From: DAITQM01 sp039794245
GTDB lineage: Bacteria; Pseudomonadota; Gammaproteobacteria; Xanthomonadales; Wenzhouxiangellaceae
Assembly (NCBI GenBank): GCA_039794245.1
Contig: JBDIVS010000015.1
Span: forward strand, 15,611 to 79,610
Direction of reading: 5' to 3'
DNA length: 64,000 nt
The stretch's first letter is position 1; each line of letters starts with the position of its first letter. Below are positions 1 to 9,425 of this stretch, piece by piece. The translations under genes and the position numbers were made by a program. The notes under the pieces were generated by a model that worked only from the letters and a program-made list of their open reading frames with translations, made no database searches and was not told the DNA's origin.

Positions 1-1
1 T

Positions 2-523
2 GATGTCGGCGGCGTAGGCGGCGCGTTTGGCCGGCCCGCTCTGCCCGGGGACGACGACGCCGACCGTCATGCCCAGCGCCTCGTAGACCGGGCGCATCCA
101 GTCGGCGTCGCGGCGGGCGAGGTAATCGTTGACCGTGACGACGTGGACGCCGCGCCCGTTCAGGGCGTTGAGATAGACCGGCAAGGTGGCGACCAGCGTC
201 TTGCCCTCGCCGGTTTTCATTTCGGCGATCTTGCCCTGGTGCAGCACCATACCGCCGATCATCTGCACATCGAAATGGCGCAGGCCCAGGCGCCGGCGGC
301 TCGCTTCGCGGACCGTGGCGAACGCCTCGGGGAGCAGCGCATCGAGCGTCTCGCCGCGTTCCAGGCGCTGGCGGAAGAGCGCGGTTTGTGCCGCCAGCGA
401 ATCGTCGCTCAGGGCCGCGAGTTTTTCTTCCAGGGCGTTGATCGCGCCGACCTGGCGGTTCAGCACTTTCAGCAACCGCTCGTTGCGGCTGCCGAAAATA
501 CGGGTCATCAAGTGGTTGAGCAT
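2..523 (-). CDS. secA: Protein translocase ATPase SecA, N-terminal part (runs off the window)
   Basis: SecA is the cytoplasmic motor ATPase that drives unfolded preproteins through SecYEG. The 174 codons present begin MLNHLMTRIFGSRNER, a typical SecA start, continue with the helical N-terminal region, and reach the Walker A motif EMKTGEGKT near residue 105 followed by VNDYLARRDADWM near 132. About 900 residues is normal for the family, so roughly four fifths lies beyond the left edge. It is divergent from the DciA-like gene, with about 117 bp between the starts. Seen: motifs and start. Known: family function. Confidence 0.95.
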   Translation of the reverse strand, partial: MLNHLMTRIFGSRNERLLKVLNRQVGAINALEEKLAALSDDSLAAQTALFRQRLERGETLDALLPEAFATVREASRRRLGLRHFDVQMIGGMVLHQGKIAEMKTGEGKTLVATLPVYLNALNGRGVHVVTVNDYLARRDADWMRPVYEALGMTVGVVVPGQSGPAKRAAYAADI

Positions 524-640
524 GCCGGATATTCCGTGGTTTGCCGTTCAGCGCGGGCCGCGGGCGGCGGCAGTGGCGGCGGTTTTGTGATGATCGTTGT
601 CGGCCATATGGGGGTTGCCGCCCGGCGTTACAATGAAAAT

Positions 641-1096
641 ATGTGCCCGCTTCACACCCAGCCGCCGCCGGCGACGATCCGCAAGGCATCCGAAGTCGCT
701 CGCCAGGCGGGCTCGCCGCTCGCCGCGCTGATAACCCATGCCCGGGCGTTTGCGGCGCTCGATGCCGCGGTGCGCCGGGACCTGGCCGATGAAACCCGCG
801 ACCATTGCCGGGTCGCCTGCGTTCGCGATCGCTCGCTGGTGCTCAGCGCCCCGGATGCCGCCTGGGCGACCCGCGCCCGGCTGGCCGGCCCGGCATGGCT
901 GGCCGCCGCCCGCCGCCACTGGCCGGCGCCACTCGAGCGCTGCGCCGTGCACCTGATTCCGGCCTTGGATACCCAGCACAAGGTCGCAGAACTGCAACGG
1001 CCCAGCGCCGAGGCCCGGCGGCTGCTTGCCCGTTCGGCCGAATTACAGCCCGACCCCGAGCTGGCCGCGATCCTCGCCCGCCTCGCCGCGCTGTAG
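641..1096 (+). CDS. DciA-like protein (DUF721)
   Basis: A 151-residue protein of the DUF721/DciA family, whose characterised members bind or help load the replicative helicase DnaB in bacteria lacking DnaC. The C-terminal half (SLVLSAPDAAWATRARL and the following basic helical stretch) matches the usual hydrophobic-basic pattern of the domain. The start at the ATG that gives MCPLHTQPP fits the usual length; an in-frame upstream extension would run through the secA promoter region. Family members often neighbour secA/lpxC in gammaproteobacteria, which supports the call. Function here is inferred from family only. Confidence 0.7.
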   Translation: MCPLHTQPPPATIRKASEVARQAGSPLAALITHARAFAALDAAVRRDLADETRDHCRVACVRDRSLVLSAPDAAWATRARLAGPAWLAAARRHWPAPLERCAVHLIPALDTQHKVAELQRPSAEARRLLARSAELQPDPELAAILARLAAL

Positions 1097-1124
1097 AGCG
1101 GGCGGCGCCGGCATCATCCCGGGA

Positions 1125-1514
1125 TCATTCGCCTTCGAGCAGTTCGGCGTAGGCTTCGGCACTGAGCAGACCGGCGAGTTCCGATGCATCGTCGGGACGC
1201 AGCGTAAACAACCAGCCGTCGCTGTAGGGGTGGGCGTTGACCTGTCCCGGCGCCTCGGCGAGTTCCTCGTTGACGCTGACGATTTCGCCGCTCACCGGGC
1301 AGTAGATATCGGACGCCGCCTTCACCGATTCGACGACGGCGCAACTGTCCCCGGCGCTGTAGCCGCTGCCCGGTTCGGGCAGCTCGACATACACCAGATC
1401 ACCCAGCTTGCTCTGCGCGTGGTCGGTGATCCCGACGCGCAGCAGGCCGTCATCGTCTTCGGCGACCCATTCATGCGATTCGGTATAACGCAAATCTTCG
1501 CGTATCTCGCTCAT
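1125..1514 (-). CDS. gcvH: Glycine cleavage system H protein
   Basis: GcvH carries the lipoyl arm that shuttles the aminomethyl group between P, T and L proteins in glycine cleavage. The 129-residue sequence starts MSEIREDLRYTESHEWV and contains the lipoylation region CAVVESVKAASDIY with the modifiable Lys near residue 67. Length is normal. It lies 14 bp downstream of gcvT on the same strand and is presumably co-transcribed. No gcvP follows in the window: the next gene downstream is on the other strand. Confidence 0.95.
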   Translation of the reverse strand: MSEIREDLRYTESHEWVAEDDDGLLRVGITDHAQSKLGDLVYVELPEPGSGYSAGDSCAVVESVKAASDIYCPVSGEIVSVNEELAEAPGQVNAHPYSDGWLFTLRPDDASELAGLLSAEAYAELLEGE

Positions 1515-1528
1515 CGTTCCGGTTCCAT

Positions 1529-2680
1529 TTACTCTTTGAGGATGCCGTCGTGCACTTTGCCGTGGCGGACGAACGGCGGTTTGACGACGCGCGCCGCTTC
1601 GTGCCGGCCGCGGATTTCGACTTTCAGTTCGGCGGCAGCGCTGCCGGACGCCAGCCGGGCGAGCGCGATCGAGCGGCCGAGGGTTGGGGCGAAACCACCG
1701 CTGGTCACAACCCCGGCGGCGGCGCCGGCCGCCGTAAACAAGGCTTGCCCGTGGCGCAGCACGCCGCGGCCGTCGAGCACCAATCCCACCTGGCGCCAGC
1801 GCGGACCGTCGCGGCGCAACTGTTCGAGCGCGGCACGCCCGACGAAATGCCGACCGGCGTCGTTCAAATCGACAGTCCAACCGAGGGCGCATTCCAGCGG
1901 GCTGATCGTCTCGTCCATGTCCTGGCCATACAGATTCAACCCCGCTTCGAGGCGCAGCGTATCGCGCGCCGCCAGGCCGCAGGGAACGACCCCCGAATCG
2001 TAAAGCGCCCGCCAGGTCGGCGCCGCATCCTTGGCCGGCAGCATGATCTCAACGCCGTCCTCACCGGTGTAACCGGTGCGGGCGAACGTCCAGTCGCCGG
2101 CTTCGAGCACGGCGAACGGCTTGACGGCGGCGAGCGCGGCATGGCCGGTGACGGCGACCACCCGGGCGACGGCTTCGGGCCCCTGAACGGCGATCAGCGC
2201 CAGATCCTCGGCGCGCGCCGCAACCCGATCATCGCCGGCGACCGAGGCCGCCAGTTCGGCGTTGACTTCAAAACGCCGCGGCGCGGCGGTTTCGGGCTGG
2301 GCCAGGAGCCAGGCGAGGTCGCCGGTGCGCGTCGCGGCGTTGACCACCAGCCGCCAGCGGCCGGCGCCAAGCCGATAGACGATCAGGTCATCGATGATGC
2401 CGCCTTGCTCGTTGAGCATGCAGGTGTAAAGTGCCCGCCCGGAAGCAGTGAGCTTGGCGACATCGTTGGCCAGCACGCGGCGGAGAAAATCGGCGGTGCC
2501 GTCGCCGGCAAGATCGATGACCGCCATATGCGAGACATCGAACATGCCGGCGGCGCGGCGCACGGTGTGGTGCTCGTCGAGCGTCGAGCGATAGCGCACG
2601 GGCATCCGCCAGCCGGCGAACGGCACAAGTTCGGCGTCCAGCGCCTCGTGCTCGGCGATGAGCGGCGTGGTCAGGATCAT
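1529..2680 (-). CDS. gcvT: Glycine cleavage system T protein (aminomethyltransferase)
   Basis: GcvT transfers the methylene group from aminomethyl-lipoyl-GcvH to tetrahydrofolate, releasing ammonia. The 383-residue protein starts MILTTPLIAEHEALDAELVP and shows the folate-binding N-terminal motif VPFAGWRMPVRYRS, the conserved MFDVSHMA, and the CGLAARDTLRLEAGLNLYG block near residue 235. Length is normal. A TATAAT hexamer about 36 bp upstream of the start (2717-2722 on the complementary strand) could be its -10 box, but the -35 is weak. I see no glycine riboswitch in the short leader. Confidence 0.96.
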   Translation of the reverse strand: MILTTPLIAEHEALDAELVPFAGWRMPVRYRSTLDEHHTVRRAAGMFDVSHMAVIDLAGDGTADFLRRVLANDVAKLTASGRALYTCMLNEQGGIIDDLIVYRLGAGRWRLVVNAATRTGDLAWLLAQPETAAPRRFEVNAELAASVAGDDRVAARAEDLALIAVQGPEAVARVVAVTGHAALAAVKPFAVLEAGDWTFARTGYTGEDGVEIMLPAKDAAPTWRALYDSGVVPCGLAARDTLRLEAGLNLYGQDMDETISPLECALGWTVDLNDAGRHFVGRAALEQLRRDGPRWRQVGLVLDGRGVLRHGQALFTAAGAAAGVVTSGGFAPTLGRSIALARLASGSAAAELKVEIRGRHEAARVVKPPFVRHGKVHDGILKE

Positions 2681-2813
2681 GGCGGACGATTTTCGCGGTT
2701 GTTGGTGGCGCGAGCATTATAATCTCTGATCGTCGCCACGTCGCCCACCGGCCGCTTCCACCGATCTCGCCGATGAAACCCTATTCCTACCCGCCGCCAG
2801 GCAACCGCGGGCG

Positions 2814-4808
2814 ATGAACGAGATCGGCCTGCTTGCCACGCTCCGTTCCTGGCTCTTCGACCATCCCGAGCTTGCGGCCCTGGCGGTGTTTGTCATCAGT
2901 TGGGCCGAATCGCTGGTCGTCGTCGGCCTCGCGATCCCCGGCATCATGGTGCTGTTCGCGCTCGGCGCGCTGATCGCCCTCGGGGTGCTGGACTTTTACC
3001 CGATCTGGCTGGCGGCGAGCGGCGGGGCGATCGCCGGCGACACGATGAGCTACGCGCTCGGCCGCCATTACCGCGGTGCACTGGCCAGCCGCTGGCTGTT
3101 CAAACACTGGCCCGAACTGTTCGCCCGCGGCGCGACGATGTGCCGGCGCTACGGCCTCGCCGGGATCGTGCTCGGACGTTTCGTCGGCCCGCTACGGCCC
3201 ATCGTACCGGTCGTCGCCGGCATGCTCGGCATGTCACCCGGGCGCTTCGTGCCGGTGATGGTGCTGGCCGGCATCGCCTGGGCCCCGGCGTATCTTCTGC
3301 CCGGCATCGTGCTCGGCGCCTCGCTCGAGGTGGCAAGCGCCTACACCATCCGCCTCGGCGTGCTGCTCGCCGTGGTCGCGGCGCTCGTCTGGCTGGTCTA
3401 TAGCGCCGGGCGGCAGCTCTACGATTCCCTGGCCTCGCGCACCCCTTGGATGTTGAAGCGCACGGTCGCGGCCCTGCGCCGCCACCCGCGCCTCGGGCGC
3501 TATATCGGTCCTCTGGTGATGCCGGCGCGCGGCGACGTGCTGTCGATCGCGATGCTCGGCGCGCTGCTGATCGTCGTCCTGGCGCTGCTCAGCGTCTTTC
3601 TGCTGCACGCCGTGCTGCCGGGCACACCGGACCTCGACCGCTTCACGGCGCACGCCGCCGGAGTGCTGCGCAATCACGTCGCCGATTATCCGCTGCTGCT
3701 CGGCGTCATCGGCGGCATGATTGGGGTGCTGGCCGTCGCCGGCGGCGGTTTGCTGCTCTGGCTGCTGCTCACCGGCCGCCGCCTGGCGGCGCTGCACTGG
3801 CTGGTGGCCACGGGCGGTGTATTGCTCGTGGCGCCGCTGCTGCAAGCCCTGCTCAGGTTCAGCCCACGCTGGCCCCAAGGGCTCGAAGCCTGGGGGCGAT
3901 TCCCCGATCTGCCTCTGACGTTTGCCGCCGCGGTGATCGGTTTCTTTCCGGTGCTGATGGCCCGCGACCTGAGCGCCGCGCGCCGTAAATGGCTCTATCT
4001 CGCCGCGGCGCTTTTGATCCTGTCGATCGCCGTCGCCCGCTTGTACTTCCAACTGGCCACGCTCAGTGCCACCGCTGCCGCCCTGCTGCTCGCCAGCGGC
4101 TGGGCGCTGATCGTCGGCATCGGGTACCGCGTCCGGGCGAGTGCCTGGTACCCGGCGCGCGGCCCGATCGTGGTTTTCGTCGTGCTGTATTTTTGCGCCC
4201 TCGGCGCCGCGGTCTGGCTGCACGGGCCGGCGACCCTCACCGCTCTGACCCCGGCGCCGGAGCGGATCGCGATGACCGAGACCGAGTGGCTGGCCGGCGG
4301 TTGGCGCAGCCTGCCACGCCATCGCAGCCGGATCGGCGGCCGGGCCAGTGAAACCTTCGACGGCCAGTGGGCGGCGTGCGGCGGCGAGCTGCAGGGCGCG
4401 CTGGCGCAGGCCGGCTGGCACCGCCAGGCACCGGTCGGCACCGCCCGGCTGCTGCTCGAGATGCTGCACCCCAAACCGTCACCCGACCGCCTGCCGCTGC
4501 TGCGCAAGGATTTCCAGGGCCGGGCCGCCGACGAGCTGTTCAGCCGGCCATTGCCAAGCGGCCGGCGTATGGTGCTGCGGCTATGGGACTCGGGCCTTCG
4601 GCTCGAGCATGAAACCCCGGTCTGGCTGGTCGAGGCAACGATCGAACAGATCACCCTCCGCGGCTGGTGGTTCGCGCTCTGGGTCATTAGCGATGAGCCA
4701 CCGGCAGATCCTGCATCCCAACTGCATAGCACGCTCGCCGGTGCCCGCCTGACCCACCCGGCAGATGGCCCGTGGTTGCTGCAATCGGGAAACTGCCCCA
4801 TGCAATGA
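2814..4808 (+). CDS. DedA-family membrane protein fused to a degenerate PAP2-like region and a LssY C-terminal domain
   Basis: A 664-residue inner-membrane protein in three parts. Residues 1-210 form a DedA/SNARE-associated domain, with the motif GRFVGPLRPIVPVVAGMLGM near 120-140; DedA proteins act in lipid trafficking or membrane homeostasis. Residues 240-440 have five or six hydrophobic helices arranged like PAP2 phosphatases, but the catalytic SGH and HxxxD motifs are missing (RLYFQLATLSAT stands where a PAP2 family member has the His and Asp). The soluble C-terminus (about 480-660) resembles the LssY C-terminal domain. It stands alone between the gcv genes and the hopanoid operon. Substrate unknown. 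Confidence 0.75.
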   Translation: MNEIGLLATLRSWLFDHPELAALAVFVISWAESLVVVGLAIPGIMVLFALGALIALGVLDFYPIWLAASGGAIAGDTMSYALGRHYRGALASRWLFKHWPELFARGATMCRRYGLAGIVLGRFVGPLRPIVPVVAGMLGMSPGRFVPVMVLAGIAWAPAYLLPGIVLGASLEVASAYTIRLGVLLAVVAALVWLVYSAGRQLYDSLASRTPWMLKRTVAALRRHPRLGRYIGPLVMPARGDVLSIAMLGALLIVVLALLSVFLLHAVLPGTPDLDRFTAHAAGVLRNHVADYPLLLGVIGGMIGVLAVAGGGLLLWLLLTGRRLAALHWLVATGGVLLVAPLLQALLRFSPRWPQGLEAWGRFPDLPLTFAAAVIGFFPVLMARDLSAARRKWLYLAAALLILSIAVARLYFQLATLSATAAALLLASGWALIVGIGYRVRASAWYPARGPIVVFVVLYFCALGAAVWLHGPATLTALTPAPERIAMTETEWLAGGWRSLPRHRSRIGGRASETFDGQWAACGGELQGALAQAGWHRQAPVGTARLLLEMLHPKPSPDRLPLLRKDFQGRAADELFSRPLPSGRRMVLRLWDSGLRLEHETPVWLVEATIEQITLRGWWFALWVISDEPPADPASQLHSTLAGARLTHPADGPWLLQSGNCPMQ

Positions 4809-4988
4809 AACCTTGATTTCTAGGTTCTTTGTCGATGAATTGAACCAGAGTCTTCATCCCGACCTGATGCGCGATCGGTGCCGGTAAAACCGAGCATATC
4901 TACTTCGAAAGAATGCGACAAAAGTTGAAGCTCAGCAACATCAATATACGCATCAAATCCTGATGACCCGAACTCGAGGAAAACGGGA

Positions 4989-5996
4989 TCAAGCGCTGCC
5001 GGTAAACCACCGCCGCCCCTCCTCGATCTGCCAGGCGATCAGCGCGGCGCCGCCGGCGATGAGCTCGCGGCTGCGTTTGAGGACGGCCGCGACGAGCAGG
5101 GCCTCGCCGGGCAGGCCGAACAGCAGCCCGGCGCCGATCAGGGCGCCTTCCTGCGCGCCGATACCGGCGGGGATCACAAAGGCCGCGGCACGCGCCCCCT
5201 GGGCCAGGCTTTCGAGGGCCAGGACTTCGCGCCAGTTCCAGTCGACGCCCTCCCAGGCCAGCGCGATGGCGATCTCGGCCGCGAACAGGGCGCGGAACAG
5301 CAGGCGCCAGCCGAGCGCCCGCCACCAGGCGCCGCGCCGGCGATACAGGGCGCGGATCGCGGCGTCGGATTTCAACAGTAGCAGGCGGCCGCTGCCGTCG
5401 GCGGGCAGGCGGTGCCGGAGGCGCGCCGCAATCGCACTCAGTGCGCCGCTTTGCTGCAACCGGTAGAAGCCGTACACGGCGACCGCCAGCGCCGCAACCG
5501 CACCGGCGCCACCGGCCAGCTCAGCCTTACCGGTGGTCAAGCCGCCGAGCAGGGCGAGGCCCAGCACCGAGAAGACCAGTTGGGTGATCACCTGCTGCGT
5601 CTTGTCGCCAAACAGGCTGGCGATGAGCGGCGGTGCGGCGATCTGCCGGCGCGCCAGCCGGTACTTGACGACCTCGCCACCGACCATCGCCACCGGCAGC
5701 AGCCAATTGACGCCGAGTCCGATCCACGTGAGGTGGAGCGAAAAGCCGGGAGACGGGCGGTGCCGGGCGGTGAACAGCGCCCGCCACGATTCGCTCGCTG
5801 CATAAAGCGGCAGCACAAACCACACGACCACGGCCAGCAGCAGCGGCCAAGCATCGCCGAGCCGGCGCCACGGCATACCGCCGGCGCGCCCGATCACCCA
5901 CCAGAGCAACGCCCCGCCGGCAAGCAGCCCGGCAAGCGGTACGAGGCGGCGGTATGCGGTGCGCCGCCCGTGCCCCTCGTGCGGTTCAGCCGCCAT
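4989..5996 (-). CDS. hpnL: HpnL-like membrane protein (UPF0104/lysylphosphatidylglycerol synthase TM family)
   Basis: A 335-residue polytopic membrane protein of the family that includes the hopanoid-associated HpnL and the TM part of MprF. About eight hydrophobic segments are visible, with the family-like GLGVNWLLPVAMVGGEVVKYRLARR near residues 115-140. It is the last gene of the hopanoid operon, overlapping the end of hpnN by 11 bp, and the context is the main reason for choosing HpnL over a generic UPF0104 protein. Role inferred as hopanoid or lipid handling in the inner membrane. Confidence 0.7.
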   Translation of the reverse strand: MAAEPHEGHGRRTAYRRLVPLAGLLAGGALLWWVIGRAGGMPWRRLGDAWPLLLAVVVWFVLPLYAASESWRALFTARHRPSPGFSLHLTWIGLGVNWLLPVAMVGGEVVKYRLARRQIAAPPLIASLFGDKTQQVITQLVFSVLGLALLGGLTTGKAELAGGAGAVAALAVAVYGFYRLQQSGALSAIAARLRHRLPADGSGRLLLLKSDAAIRALYRRRGAWWRALGWRLLFRALFAAEIAIALAWEGVDWNWREVLALESLAQGARAAAFVIPAGIGAQEGALIGAGLLFGLPGEALLVAAVLKRSRELIAGGAALIAWQIEEGRRWFTGSA

Positions 5997-8607
5997 CGGC
6001 GGGCGCCGTCGCGGCCGGCCCGAGACTGGCCGGCAACACGATCAAAGTCACGGCGACCATCAGCAGCAGACCGAGGGCCAGCACCAGGCCGAGACTGGCG
6101 GTTCCGGCGTGCGGCGACAAGATCAGATTGCCGAAGCCGGCGGCGGTGGTCAACGCTCCGAAAACGATACCGCGGGCCGTGGCGCTGCGCAGCACGTTGC
6201 CGCGCAGCAGATCCCCTTCACGATGGCGCAGAACGAGGTGGATGCCGTTATCGACCGCGACCCCGAGCAACAGCGGTAAAGCGATCACATTGGCGAAATT
6301 GAAGGCCATGCCACCCAGCACCATGAAGGCCAGCGTCAGGCCGCCGCCGATGCCGAGCGGCACCAGAATATGCAGCACCTCGACCGGCTTTCTGAGGACG
6401 ACCAGCAGGACCACCGTGATGCTCACCGTGGCCAGCAGCATGGCAAGACGAAACGCCTTGCCGATCGCTTCGGCGGCGGCGACCTGGATCACCGGCATGC
6501 CGGTGACATCGGGTGCGATCTCGCGGACCGCGGCGACCAGCGGCGCCAGACTTTGATGATCGCCGCCGGTCTCGGGGAAGATCTGGATCAGCCATTCGCC
6601 GGCCGGGCTCACCCAGTGCGCACCGAGCACCCGGCGTGCCTCGTCGAGGGTCACAGCGCGGTCCACGGCCAGTGCTGCGGCCAGGCGATGCAGCACGGGC
6701 TCCAGTGCGGAAAATAACAGCTCGGTGGTTCGTTCAGCCAGCGCTGCGCCGCCGGGACCTTCGAGCCGGGCGGCATTCGCGCGCAAAGCGGCGGCGAGCC
6801 GCAGGGCTTCGGGGCCGGAATCGGCCTCGCTCTGAAGCGCCGCCGCCAGCGCCAAAGCGGCATGTTGTTGCGCCTTCGCGGTTGACGGTACCGCCGTCCA
6901 GTCGCCGGCCAGCAGTTCGGGATCGACGGTCCAGCGCAGATCGTCGAGCAGGGCCAGTTTCTCGTCCTGGTCGGCGGGCACGAAACTGAGCAGGCTGACC
7001 ACCCTCTTGACGCCTGGCAACGCGGCCAGCTTGTCGCTCAGCCGCCGGGCTTCGGCCGCCGACGGCGCCAATACCTGAAGATTGCGATGCGCCGTATCGC
7101 CATCGGCCATCAGGGCGCGCAGGGTCACCACCGATTCGGCCTGTGGATCGCGGACGCTGAGCGGATCGCCGTCGAAGGCGATATCGCCGGCCAGCGACCA
7201 GGCGGCGACAGCGGCCGCGGCGGCCATGAACAATACGGCTCGGCGATGGTGGAGCGGTACGTCGAGCCAGCGCCGTGCGGGCCGGCGCCGGGCCGCTGCC
7301 AGGATACGCGGCGATACCGGCACGACGGCCAGCAGCGCCGGAGTCAGCGTGAAGCTGACCGCCAGTGCCACGAACATCGCCAGGCCGGCGATCAGACCGA
7401 GTTCGCCGACCCCGGCATAAGCCGTCGGAATAAACGAAAAAAAGCCGATCGCGGTGGTCAGCGCGCTGAGCAGGAGCGGCCGCCAGAGCAGCGTCCCGGC
7501 GGCGGCGATCGCCGCGGCACGCATCTCGCCGCCGGCCAACCGTTCACGGTAGCGCAACAGGACATGCAGCGCGTAATTGACGCCGAGGCCGATATACAGA
7601 ACGACGAAGGCGAGCGAGATCAGATTGATGCGGCCGACGGCGAGCACCGCGATGCCAGCGGCCAGCGCCAGACCGCAAATCAGGCTGATGAGGGCGATGG
7701 CGGCCAGCAACGGCGAGCGCAACGCGATCCACAGCAGGGCGCCGACCATCAACAATGCGAAAAGCCCGGCCCGCCGGGCGCCGGTGAGCGCGCTTAGCAA
7801 TTCCTCGTCGGCCAGCGCCACACTGCCGGTGATCCTGAGCCGCACCGCACCGTCATCGAGGCTAAGATCATGGCGCAGAGCGTGCAGTGCCTCGAGCGCC
7901 GCGCGCCCCGGCCGGACGCGGCTGTAATCGAGGTCGGGGGTGACGAGAATGATTTCGCGATACACGCCGGAGGCGGTGGCATCAACGCCGGCATCCAATA
8001 AACCCTGCCAGGACAGCACCGCCGCGCCGTCGTCCGCGGCATGTTCCAAAACCGCCGACAGCGCCCGGTAAACCGCATCGAGTTCGAGCCCGATCCCGGT
8101 TGCCTTTTCCGCCGCCTCGACGAGCATGCCATACAAGCCCGGCACATCCGGCCGGCCGGCCAGCCGGGCGAGCAGCGGCTGCGCCCGGCTCATGGCGTCG
8201 CCGGCGGCCTGCAGGCGTGCGGTGGACAACAACAACAAACCATGGCGATTGAGCCACGGCTCACCGGCCGGCCAGTACCAGGCGGGGAAATGCCCGGGGT
8301 CGGCGGCGAGCGCCGCGGTCAACCGTTCGGCGGCGGCGCGTGCCTGTTCCGGCGTCGGGGCTTCGACAGCGAGCAGCAGATTGCGGTCGAGTTCGGGAAA
8401 TTCGGCGCGCAGCCGGTTGGAGTCGGCGATAAACGGCAAATCGGCCGACAACAATGACTCGGGATCGGTATTGACACCGAGATGGCGCGCCGCCAGCGCC
8501 GCCGCCGCGGTGACGAGCAACATGACGATCAGCACCGGCCAGCGCCGGCGTACCACGAACCCGAGCCAACGCCGCACCCGGCCGCCGGCGGCCGGGTCTT
8601 CACCCAT
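5986..8607 (-). CDS. hpnN: Hopanoid transporter HpnN (RND/MMPL superfamily)
   Basis: An 873-residue RND/MMPL-type exporter. One N-terminal TM (about 20-40) is followed by a large periplasmic loop, a TM block near 275-430, a second loop and a second TM block near 710-860, the usual duplicated RND layout. HpnN proteins move hopanoids from the inner to the outer membrane in Rhodopseudomonas. Length and order match that family. The start (MGEDPAAGGRVRRWLG) overlaps the hpnM end by 8 bp, so translation is probably coupled. Neighbours shc, hpnG and hpnM support the call. Confidence 0.88.
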   Translation of the reverse strand: MGEDPAAGGRVRRWLGFVVRRRWPVLIVMLLVTAAAALAARHLGVNTDPESLLSADLPFIADSNRLRAEFPELDRNLLLAVEAPTPEQARAAAERLTAALAADPGHFPAWYWPAGEPWLNRHGLLLLSTARLQAAGDAMSRAQPLLARLAGRPDVPGLYGMLVEAAEKATGIGLELDAVYRALSAVLEHAADDGAAVLSWQGLLDAGVDATASGVYREIILVTPDLDYSRVRPGRAALEALHALRHDLSLDDGAVRLRITGSVALADEELLSALTGARRAGLFALLMVGALLWIALRSPLLAAIALISLICGLALAAGIAVLAVGRINLISLAFVVLYIGLGVNYALHVLLRYRERLAGGEMRAAAIAAAGTLLWRPLLLSALTTAIGFFSFIPTAYAGVGELGLIAGLAMFVALAVSFTLTPALLAVVPVSPRILAAARRRPARRWLDVPLHHRRAVLFMAAAAAVAAWSLAGDIAFDGDPLSVRDPQAESVVTLRALMADGDTAHRNLQVLAPSAAEARRLSDKLAALPGVKRVVSLLSFVPADQDEKLALLDDLRWTVDPELLAGDWTAVPSTAKAQQHAALALAAALQSEADSGPEALRLAAALRANAARLEGPGGAALAERTTELLFSALEPVLHRLAAALAVDRAVTLDEARRVLGAHWVSPAGEWLIQIFPETGGDHQSLAPLVAAVREIAPDVTGMPVIQVAAAEAIGKAFRLAMLLATVSITVVLLVVLRKPVEVLHILVPLGIGGGLTLAFMVLGGMAFNFANVIALPLLLGVAVDNGIHLVLRHREGDLLRGNVLRSATARGIVFGALTTAAGFGNLILSPHAGTASLGLVLALGLLLMVAVTLIVLPASLGPAATAPADGG

Positions 8608-9250
8608 CGGCGAACTTGCGGCTCTGGGCGTCGATTTCGGCGATCACCGCCTCAAGGCCACCTTCGTTGTACAGCATGGCGTACTGCGAGCGTTTCAGCG
8701 CCAGGTCGCTGACGCCGTCGGTGATGATATTGACGATGCGCCATACCCCGCCGCTGTTGAGCAGAAGATAATCGAAAGCGACCGCCTCGCCGCTGCCCTT
8801 GATCAGCCGGTGGCGCACCCGGGCGCGAGCCTCGTCGGGCTGTTCGACGGCCACCGCCTCGAAACGCTCGCCTTTGTATTGGTCGAAATGTTTGGCGTAA
8901 TTGGCGACACTGAGACGGCTGAAAGCGGCGATGAAATCCTGTTGCGCCGCCTCGTCGAAGGTCCGCCAGTTGGCAGCGAAAATGAAGCGGCCCATCCGCG
9001 GGATATCGAGCGTCCGTTCGACGAGCGGCCGCAAAAACGCACTGCGCGCCGTAAAATCCATCGCCTTACCGGCCCGCATCGCGGCGATCAGGCCATTTTC
9101 GAGCGCCTCGACCACCGCCGCCGGACCGGCATCATCGGTGGGTGGCTCGGCGGCCGGGCCGGCCGCGATCCCGGCCGCGGCCCACCAACAGCCTAGCAAG
9201 ACTGGCAAAATTCCGAAAGTATTGCGGTCGCCCAAGCTCGGTTTTTTCAT
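8600..9250 (-). CDS. hpnM: HpnM/MlaC-type periplasmic phospholipid or hopanoid carrier
   Basis: A 216-residue secreted protein of the MlaC/Ttg2D family. The N-terminus has a hydrophobic stretch (residues 12-30) ending at an Ala-rich cleavage region, then the MlaC fold with the family-like RFIFAANWRTFDEAAQQDFI and VRHRLIKGSGEAVAFDYLL. MlaC proteins ferry lipids across the periplasm; the hopanoid-operon version is called HpnM. It precedes and overlaps hpnN, suggesting a carrier feeding or receiving cargo from the RND exporter. The gap of 175 bp to hpnG upstream may hold a separate promoter, but none is obvious. Confidence 0.85.
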   Translation of the reverse strand: MKKPSLGDRNTFGILPVLLGCWWAAAGIAAGPAAEPPTDDAGPAAVVEALENGLIAAMRAGKAMDFTARSAFLRPLVERTLDIPRMGRFIFAANWRTFDEAAQQDFIAAFSRLSVANYAKHFDQYKGERFEAVAVEQPDEARARVRHRLIKGSGEAVAFDYLLLNSGGVWRIVNIITDGVSDLALKRSQYAMLYNEGGLEAVIAEIDAQSRKFADG

Positions 9251-9425
9251 GCCTCACTCCCGGTAAAAACGGCGCGGATACCCCAGAACCTCCGCTTCAC
9301 TCGGAGATTCCGCAAGCCAAGGACGGCCTGCCCGCGAATCAAACACCCAGGTGTCCGATTCTGCGGAGCCAAGCCCGGACCTGAGCCGGACCTGGCGTAC
9401 TCTGGCAAGTCCATGATGGGCTTAT

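Noticed and set aside
2681..2813. Glycine riboswitch upstream of gcvT
   Set aside because: The leader is short and I could not find the conserved aptamer core; only a TATAAT box is visible.
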